Below are positions 58,665 through 64,000 of a stretch of 64,000 nucleotides of DNA, piece by piece. The DNA is taken from the NCBI RefSeq assembly GCF_900537995.1, contig NZ_LR027880.1, positions 1,868,001-1,932,000 of the forward strand, read 5' to 3'. The notes below the pieces were generated by a model, which saw only the letters and a list, made by a program, of their open reading frames with translations, did no database searches and was not told where the DNA came from. The position numbers and the translations under genes were made by a program. Numbering within the stretch: the first letter of the stretch is position 1; every line of letters starts with the position of its first letter. The stretch is from Roseburia intestinalis L1-82. Lineage in GTDB: Bacteria > Bacillota > Clostridia > Lachnospirales > Lachnospiraceae.

Positions 58665-60239
58665 ATGGCAAAAAAAATCATGATTCAGGGAACAATGTCA
58701 AATGCAGGGAAAAGCCTGATCGTGGCAGGTCTGTGCCGCATTTTTAAACAGGATGGCTACCGTGTGGCACCGTTTAAATCACAAAATATGGCACTGAATT
58801 CTTATATTACCGGGGAAGGACTTGAGATGGGGCGCGCACAGGTCATGCAGGCAGAAGCGGCAGGTATCAGACCGCAGGTCTGTATGAATCCGATCCTTTT
58901 AAAGCCGACCAACGATACCGGTTCTCAGGTCATTGTAAACGGTGAAGTGCTTGAAAATATGAAAGCGAGGGATTATTTTGCGTATAAAAAGAAACTGATC
59001 CCGGATATTTTAAAGGCTTATCATACATTAGAACAACAGGCGGATATCATCGTGATCGAGGGCGCCGGGAGTCCGGCAGAGATCAACCTCAAAGAAAATG
59101 ATATTGTCAATATGGGACTTGCGGAACTTTTAGATGCGCCGGTACTGCTTGTTGGTGATATCGACCGCGGTGGTGTGTTTGCACAGCTGATCGGCACGTT
59201 AGTCTTACTGGAAGAAAAAGAACGGGAGCGCATCAAAGGGCTTATCATCAATAAGTTTCGCGGCGATGTATCAATCTTAGACCCGGGCATAAAGATGTTA
59301 GAAGAAAAAGGTGGGATTCCGGTTACCGGGGTCGTGCCTTATATGCATTTAGTCCTTGAGGATGAGGACAGCCTGTCAGACCGGTTTGCAGAACATGAGG
59401 AGAAAGCGGTGGATATTGCGGTCATACGTTTCCCACGCATTTCCAATTTTACGGATTTTATGGTATTTGAATCGATCGAGGGCGTTTCTGTCCGCTATGT
59501 GGACACGCTGGAAAAACTGCATCACCCGGATATGATCATCCTGCCCGGCAGTAAAAATACGATGGGCGACTTAAAATGGATGCGCCAGAACGGGCTGGAG
59601 GCTGCCATCAAAAAGCATGCGCAAAATCGGGATGCCGTGATCTTTGGCATCTGCGGCGGATATCAGATGTTGGGAGAGTGCATCACAGATCCTTATGGTG
59701 TCGAGGAGGGCGGTATGCTGCGCGGTATGGAACTTTTGCCGATGGAGACAGAGATGGAACAGGAAAAGACGAGAACGCAGGTGGACGGGACATTTGAAGA
59801 ACTGACCGGAGTGCTGTCTGTGCTGTCGGGTGTGAAGCTGACGGGGTATGAGATTCATATGGGAGCGAGCCGCAGGACGGATCATGCCGAGATTGATATG
59901 GATACGGTTATGATGGATTTAGGTCGGAGTGAGAAGCCCGAAATGCTTCAGGAAAAAAGATATGAATATCTGTGCCATATCACAGATCAGGCTGAAAATC
60001 AAAAAGCAGATGGAATCTGTGCAGGTAATGTTTATGGTACTTATGTTCATGGAGTATTTGATGCAGATGGCATTGCTGCAAAGATCGTTGAGGCACTTGC
60101 CACAAAGAAAGGAATTTCCATGGAGGCAGTGACTCAGCAGAATTATCAGGAATTTAAAGAGACACAGTATGATAAATTGGCGAAGACGCTGCGGGAGTAT
60201 CTGGATATGGATGCGGTGTATAGGATGATGGGGATGTAA
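58665..60239 (+). CDS. cbiP: Cobyric acid synthase
   Basis: CbiP (CobQ) amidates four side chains of adenosylcobyrinate diamide. A P-loop-like start ([21 protein letters not shown]) is followed by the dethiobiotin-synthetase-like domain with [12 protein letters not shown] and [18 protein letters not shown]. The C-terminal glutaminase domain has the catalytic Cys in [13 protein letters not shown]. The ATG at 58665 follows AGGAAAGAG and gives 524 residues. No cobalamin riboswitch is seen upstream. Confidence 0.93.
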   Translation: MAKKIMIQGTMSNAGKSLIVAGLCRIFKQDGYRVAPFKSQNMALNSYITGEGLEMGRAQVMQAEAAGIRPQVCMNPILLKPTNDTGSQVIVNGEVLENMKARDYFAYKKKLIPDILKAYHTLEQQADIIVIEGAGSPAEINLKENDIVNMGLAELLDAPVLLVGDIDRGGVFAQLIGTLVLLEEKERERIKGLIINKFRGDVSILDPGIKMLEEKGGIPVTGVVPYMHLVLEDEDSLSDRFAEHEEKAVDIAVIRFPRISNFTDFMVFESIEGVSVRYVDTLEKLHHPDMIILPGSKNTMGDLKWMRQNGLEAAIKKHAQNRDAVIFGICGGYQMLGECITDPYGVEEGGMLRGMELLPMETEMEQEKTRTQVDGTFEELTGVLSVLSGVKLTGYEIHMGASRRTDHAEIDMDTVMMDLGRSEKPEMLQEKRYEYLCHITDQAENQKADGICAGNVYGTYVHGVFDADGIAAKIVEALATKKGISMEAVTQQNYQEFKETQYDKLAKTLREYLDMDAVYRMMGM

Positions 60240-60313
60240 GGCTGCTTGTTACCGCACAACAGGCGAGAACAGCAGCGACTGGACGGACCGATTTGACGGA
60301 GTAAATTTGTTTA

Positions 60314-60342
60314 TTGCTGAACACAGGAAACTGCCCTATAAT
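60314..60342 (+). promoter_or_regulatory. Promoter driving the chimeric cobT
   Basis: TTGCTG (60314-60319) and TATAAT (60337-60342) are 17 bp apart, 45 bp before the cobT start. It probably came with the captured 5' segment. The 60240-60313 stretch holds nothing else I can identify. Confidence 0.6.
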
Positions 60343-60386
60343 AAATGATAACGGAAATAAAAAAGAAGTACGCAGGAGGCAGCGGG

Positions 60387-61553
60387 ATGGGAAGATACCT
60401 GAATCAGGGAAATGAAAGCTTTGAAAAGAGTGTAAATTCTGAAATTTATATCGATAAAACAGGTTTGATTAAGTATACCAACCGTGTTCTGAATACGCTA
60501 CAGGGGTATGTCTGTATCAGAAGACCGGATGAGAAAATCCGAAAAAAGGTACAGGAAAACTGGGATTCCTTAGCGAAACCATTAGATGGGCTGGGAATCT
60601 TTGAAAAGATATTTACACAGATCGGTGCAGTGACAGGGGACGAGAGGGTGCCGTTACAAAAGAAGGCAGTGATCGTGATGTGTGCGGATAACGGGATCGT
60701 TGAGGAGGGCATCAGCCAGTCCGGGCAGGAAGTCACATATCAGGTTGCAGAATCCATGGGAAAACGAAAAAGCTCTGTCTGCCTTATGGCTGCACAGGCG
60801 AATGCTAAAGTCATTCCAATCGACGTCGGGATCGCAGCGGAAGAAACACCGGAAGGCGTCTGGAATAAAAAGGTGAGCAGGGGTACAAAAAACTTTTTAA
60901 AACAGCCGGCGATGACGGAGGAGGAAGCATTGGCTGCGATCGAAGCTGGCATCGACAGTGTAAAAAAGTGCAAAGAGGATGGTGTGACACTGCTTGCAAC
61001 CGGGGAGATGGGAATTGGAAACACGACGACAAGCAGCGCAGTGGCGGCGGCATTGTTAAACTGTGAGACGGCAGCGATTACCGGAAAAGGTGCAGGACTC
61101 AGTGACGCGGGATTATTACATAAGATTGCGGTGATCGATGAGGCGCGGAAAAAATATCAGTTTGACTCCAAAGATGTATTTCGTATTCTGTGTTCGGTCG
61201 GCGGACTGGATATTGCAGGACTGTGCGGTGTCTGCATCGGGGGCGCAGTTTACGGTGTCCCGGTTGTGCTGGACGGTGTGATCAGTGCAGTTGCAGCACT
61301 TGTGGCAGAACGTCTTGTTCCGGGCGTAAAGGATTTCCTGATCGCTTCCCACAAAAGCAGGGAACCGGCAGCGGCACTGATCTTACAGGAACTTGGTGTA
61401 CATCCGGTCATTGATGGCAGTCTGGCGCTCGGTGAGGGAACCGGTGCCGTTCTGATGTTTGGACTGCTCGATACGGTACATGCAGTCTATGGTAACCGGA
61501 CAACATTTTCAGATATTAGGGTGGAAGCATACAAGAGGTTTACAGACGTATGA
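60387..61553 (+). CDS. cobT: CobT phosphoribosyltransferase with a foreign N-terminus
   Basis: CobT transfers phosphoribose from nicotinate mononucleotide to dimethylbenzimidazole or a similar lower base of cobalamin. The CobT fold starts near residue 48 (KVQENWDSLAKPLDGLG) and runs to the catalytic Glu in LALGEGTGAVLMF. Residues 1-~47 (MGRYLNQGNESFEKSVNSEI and onward to YVCIRRP) instead match, from memory, the N-terminus of PF09820-type AAA-ATPase-like proteins, whose next motif would be RPRRFGKS. AGGAGG 7 nt before the ATG at 60387 sets the start. The stop overlaps cobU (ATGA). Confidence 0.9.
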   Translation: MGRYLNQGNESFEKSVNSEIYIDKTGLIKYTNRVLNTLQGYVCIRRPDEKIRKKVQENWDSLAKPLDGLGIFEKIFTQIGAVTGDERVPLQKKAVIVMCADNGIVEEGISQSGQEVTYQVAESMGKRKSSVCLMAAQANAKVIPIDVGIAAEETPEGVWNKKVSRGTKNFLKQPAMTEEEALAAIEAGIDSVKKCKEDGVTLLATGEMGIGNTTTSSAVAAALLNCETAAITGKGAGLSDAGLLHKIAVIDEARKKYQFDSKDVFRILCSVGGLDIAGLCGVCIGGAVYGVPVVLDGVISAVAALVAERLVPGVKDFLIASHKSREPAAALILQELGVHPVIDGSLALGEGTGAVLMFGLLDTVHAVYGNRTTFSDIRVEAYKRFTDV

Positions 61554-62191
61554 TGGTTGTAGTGACAGGCGCAAGCGGCAGTGGTAAGTCGGAATATGCA
61601 GAAGGTGTGGCGGTAAAGCTGGCGGGAAAAGGAGACTTATATTATCTTGCGACGATGCGTGTCTATGGAGAAGAGGGAGTACGCCGTGTGGAACGGCACA
61701 GAAAACTTCGCGCCGGGAAAGGATTTCAAACGGCTGAGTGTCCTGTCAAGGTGGATGAAGCGTTTGCACAGGTATGCATGTCAGAGTCTTTGGAACAGAC
61801 ATGTGACACATCACATGGAAGAGTATGTACGGCAGAATTTTTAGAACAGGGATGTGCCAGGCTGCATGGAAAAATACGGATGCCCGTGGCTTTATTGGAG
61901 TGCATGTCAAACCTTGTGGCGAATGAGATGTTCCCGGAGACTGTCGGTGATGAGATAAATGCAAACTGTGTAGAAAATATCGTCCGCCAGATCAGGCACT
62001 TGAAAGACCAGACCGGACATCTGGTGATCGTGACAAACCAGATCTTTGAGGACGGAATTATCTATGAACCGGAAACGATGGAATACATTAGAAATCTGGG
62101 TCAGATCAACCAACAGTTAGCAGAAATGGCGGATTCGGTGATTGAGGTTGTGGCAGGAATCCCGATTTTTATAAAGGGGGAGAAATTATGA
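61550..62191 (+). CDS. cobU: Adenosylcobinamide kinase/guanylyltransferase CobU
   Basis: CobU phosphorylates adenosylcobinamide and then adds GMP. The P-loop GASGSGKS (7-14), YYLATMRVYGEEGVRRVERHR and LECMSNLVANEMFPE are present. Residues 75-108 are two diverged copies of a 17-residue unit (VC..E.LEQ.C...HG[RK]) that interrupt the usual CobU sequence. Start and stop overlap the flanking cobT and cobS genes by 4 bp, so the group is a tight operon. Confidence 0.9.
   Translation: MMVVVTGASGSGKSEYAEGVAVKLAGKGDLYYLATMRVYGEEGVRRVERHRKLRAGKGFQTAECPVKVDEAFAQVCMSESLEQTCDTSHGRVCTAEFLEQGCARLHGKIRMPVALLECMSNLVANEMFPETVGDEINANCVENIVRQIRHLKDQTGHLVIVTNQIFEDGIIYEPETMEYIRNLGQINQQLAEMADSVIEVVAGIPIFIKGEKL
61772..61873 (+). 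repeat. Diverged 51-bp tandem repeat inside cobU
   Basis: Units 61772-61822 and 61823-61873 encode the two 17-residue copies. Identity is higher in protein pattern than in DNA, so the duplication is not recent. Confidence 0.7.
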
Positions 62192-62955
62192 TGACAACAT
62201 TAAGAGCACTGGTCATTGCATTTTCCATGTATTCCCAGATACCGATGCCGCAGTTTACCTGGCAGGATAAAGAAATGAAGTATGCATTCTGCTTTTTCCC
62301 GTGGGTTGGAGCGGCCATCGGCGGTATCACGATGTTCTGGTGGTGGTTCTGCGGAAAATTTTCGGTTGGAAATGTGGCATTTGCCATGATTGGCACAGCC
62401 ATTCCACTTGCAGTTACCGGAGGATTTCATGTGGATGGATTTATGGATACGATGGATGCGTTCCATTCTTACCAGCCGAGAGAGAAAAAACTTGAGATAT
62501 TGAAGGACTCGCATATAGGTGCTTTTTCTGTAATCTGTCTGGTGCTGTATGAACTGATTTATATCGGAGCATATTCAGAGATAGATGCAGTACGGCAGGC
62601 GGGGATCGTGGCAGCCGGATTTTTCTTATCACGCTGTCTTTCCGGTATTGCTGCGATGACTTTTCCGGGTGCAAAGAAAGAAGGACTTTTGTATATGTTC
62701 ACGAGCAAAGCGCATGAGCGGGCCGTAAAGACCGCACTGTTTTTGCAGACAGCATCGGTGGCGGTGCTGATGCTGTATTTAGACGGAGTGACGGGAGTGG
62801 CAGTGTTAGTGGGCGCAGGTCTTACTTTTCTGTATTATTATAAGAAATGTAAAAAGGAACTTGGAGGTATTACCGGGGATACCGAAGGATATTTTGTGAC
62901 AGTGTGTGAGTGTGTGATCGTTGTGGCAGCTGCGGTATGTGGAATTATACGATGA
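62188..62955 (+). CDS. cobS: Adenosylcobinamide-GDP ribazoletransferase CobS
   Basis: CobS joins adenosylcobinamide-GDP to alpha-ribazole(-phosphate) at the membrane. The polytopic protein of 255 residues shows the family blocks FSMYSQIPMPQFTW, the metal-binding GGFHVDGFMDTMDAFHSY and LKDSHIGAFSVICLVLYEL. It is coupled to cobU by a 4-bp overlap. Confidence 0.93.
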   Translation: MMTTLRALVIAFSMYSQIPMPQFTWQDKEMKYAFCFFPWVGAAIGGITMFWWWFCGKFSVGNVAFAMIGTAIPLAVTGGFHVDGFMDTMDAFHSYQPREKKLEILKDSHIGAFSVICLVLYELIYIGAYSEIDAVRQAGIVAAGFFLSRCLSGIAAMTFPGAKKEGLLYMFTSKAHERAVKTALFLQTASVAVLMLYLDGVTGVAVLVGAGLTFLYYYKKCKKELGGITGDTEGYFVTVCECVIVVAAAVCGIIR

Positions 62956-62985
62956 TAAAGGAATAACAAAAAAAGAGGGTGTAAA

Positions 62986-63366
62986 ATGAGACTGGTTTTA
63001 GGTGGAGTGGCACAGGGAAAACGCAATTATGTAAAAACAGCGTATCATATATCAGAGAACGACATTTTTTCGGGCGAAAACGCAGAACTTGAGCAGTTAT
63101 GCGGTGCAAAAGCAGTAGATAAGTTCCATCTGTGGGTAAGAAGAAAAGTGAAAGAGCAGGCAGATGTGCCAAAACTCACAGAAACATTTATAAAGAAAAA
63201 CCCGGATTGTATCGTGATCTGCAATGAAGTCGGATGCGGTGTGGTGCCGATGTTAAAAGAAGAAAGAGAGTACCGGGAGCAGGTCGGAAGGATGCAGGTC
63301 ATTCTGGCAAAATCTTCGGAGAGTGTGGAGCGTGTGATATGCGGGATAGCACAGAAAATAAAATAA
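62986..63366 (+). CDS. Short CobU-like protein
   Basis: This 126-residue protein resembles the N- and C-terminal parts of CobU. It has a P-loop variant GGVAQGKR near the start and CNEVGCGVVPMLKEEREYREQVGRM, which matches the CobU C-terminal block. The middle of CobU is missing. It may be a regulatory or partly active paralogue; a full-length cobU lies 0.8 kb upstream. It overlaps the next gene by 28 bp. Confidence 0.75.
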   Translation: MRLVLGGVAQGKRNYVKTAYHISENDIFSGENAELEQLCGAKAVDKFHLWVRRKVKEQADVPKLTETFIKKNPDCIVICNEVGCGVVPMLKEEREYREQVGRMQVILAKSSESVERVICGIAQKIK

Positions 63367-63980
63367 CAATGGCATTTATCCGGCATGGAGAGACAGCGTC
63401 GAACCGCAGAAAAAGTTATCTTGGCTGGACAGATGAACCGCTTTCTGAGGACGGATGTGAAATGCTGTTGCGCAACAGGAAAAATTATCCTGCAGCAGAC
63501 CTTATTTTTACGAGTCCCATGCTAAGGTGCAGACAGACAAAAGAGATTTTATATAAAGATCAGCCTTATCAGATCATAGAAAAATGGAAAGAAATGAACT
63601 TTGGCAGTTTTGAGGGAAAGACTTACTTTGATTTAAATGGAAATGAAGATTATCAGAGATGGATCAACAGTGGCGGCACACTGCCGTTTCCGGACGGAGA
63701 GAGCCGGGCAGAATTTATCACAAGGTGTAAAGCGGGACTGTTGGATTGCCTGATGGAATTAGAAAAACAGGTAACTGTACCGGAAAAGGTTGTCTGCATT
63801 GTACATGGCGGCATGATTATGGCACTTTTTGACAGTTATGGACAGGGTTCCTATTTTGACTATCAGTGCAGGTGCGGACAGGGATACGAATGTACGCTGT
63901 CCTATGCAGTAGACGCAAATGGGATGGTGAAAGAGACATCAATTTCCATGCGTGATGAAAAATTAATTTTTGGAGAGTAA
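63339..63980 (+). CDS. cobC: Histidine phosphatase, probable alpha-ribazole phosphatase
   Basis: This phosphoglycerate-mutase-like phosphatase has the catalytic FIRHGETASN and the second His in VCIVHGGMIM. In a cobalamin operon such enzymes remove phosphate from alpha-ribazole-5'-phosphate or cobalamin-phosphate, so CobC is inferred from context. The ATG at 63339 with GTGGAG upstream is preferred; an ATG at 63369 lacks an SD. Length is ~213 residues. Confidence 0.82.
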   Translation: MRDSTENKITMAFIRHGETASNRRKSYLGWTDEPLSEDGCEMLLRNRKNYPAADLIFTSPMLRCRQTKEILYKDQPYQIIEKWKEMNFGSFEGKTYFDLNGNEDYQRWINSGGTLPFPDGESRAEFITRCKAGLLDCLMELEKQVTVPEKVVCIVHGGMIMALFDSYGQGSYFDYQCRCGQGYECTLSYAVDANGMVKETSISMRDEKLIFGE

Positions 63981-63984
63981 AGAC

Positions 63985-64000
63985 ATGTATTATCATATGA
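63985..64000 (+). CDS. Start of a further gene (truncated by the window)
   Basis: An ATG preceded by TGGAGAG at 7 nt opens a frame (MYYHM) that runs off the end. By operon logic cbiB/cobD is a likely candidate, but five codons cannot show it. Confidence 0.4.

Overview
The window comes from a low-to-moderate GC Gram-positive anaerobe of the class Clostridia, most likely a Roseburia/Agathobacter-type Lachnospiraceae. The evidence is the gene order nusB-xseA-xseB-ispA-dxs-tlyA-nadK-argR-recN-spoIVB-spo0A, strong AGGAGG ribosome sites, a YesM/LplB/YtcP-type sugar locus, DUF5688 and DUF4422 genes, and a piece of a multi-copy PF09820-type AAA-ATPase gene. The assignment rests on gene content only; no 16S rRNA gene is present.

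Layout. 0-6.5 kb: the two subunits of a heterodimeric ABC exporter, L-lactate dehydrogenase and a DUF4422 protein. 6.5-12.1 kb: tRNA-Arg(CCG), an SH3-repeat protein, an rRNA pseudouridine synthase, ligA and metA, with a palindrome-rich insertion between the last two. 12.1-13.6 kb: a decayed AT-rich island holding two overlapping small ORFs, an IS256-family transposase relic and a broken Fic gene. 13.6-26.6 kb: asp23, then the long nusB-to-spo0A cluster, with a TPR-GGDEF gene wedged between spoIVB and spo0A. 26.7-34.0 kb: glgA, DUF5688 and the reverse-strand polyamine uptake operon (cupin regulator-potA-potB-potC-potD). 34-43.9 kb: tRNA-Thr(CGT), udk, an SGNH hydrolase flanked by hairpin repeats, the thiamine operon thiS-thiG-thiH-thiE behind an elaborate leader, minCDE, a MalY/PatB-type C-S lyase and exonuclease III. 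44-58.6 kb: a corrinoid-protein activator, then a carbohydrate locus (two permeases, two binding lipoproteins, a YesL protein, a GH42 beta-galactosidase, a GH29 fucosidase and a sensor kinase). 58.6-64 kb: late cobalamin genes (cbiP, cobT, cobU, cobS, a short cobU-like gene, cobC and the start of one more).

How the parts work together. The carbohydrate locus looks like import of a fucosylated galactoside followed by cytosolic trimming, since neither hydrolase has a signal peptide. It lacks an ABC ATPase and a response regulator, so both must be supplied from elsewhere. The thiamine operon makes the thiazole half and couples it to the pyrimidine, but carries no thiF. The cobalamin genes cover cobyric acid formation and nucleotide-loop assembly. 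The most unusual items are a cobT whose promoter, ribosome site and first ~45 codons appear to derive from an AAA-ATPase gene, a thiS leader with a 24-bp hairpin and a possible SD-sequestering switch, in-frame tandem repeats inside two enzymes, and several hairpin or palindrome repeat insertions.
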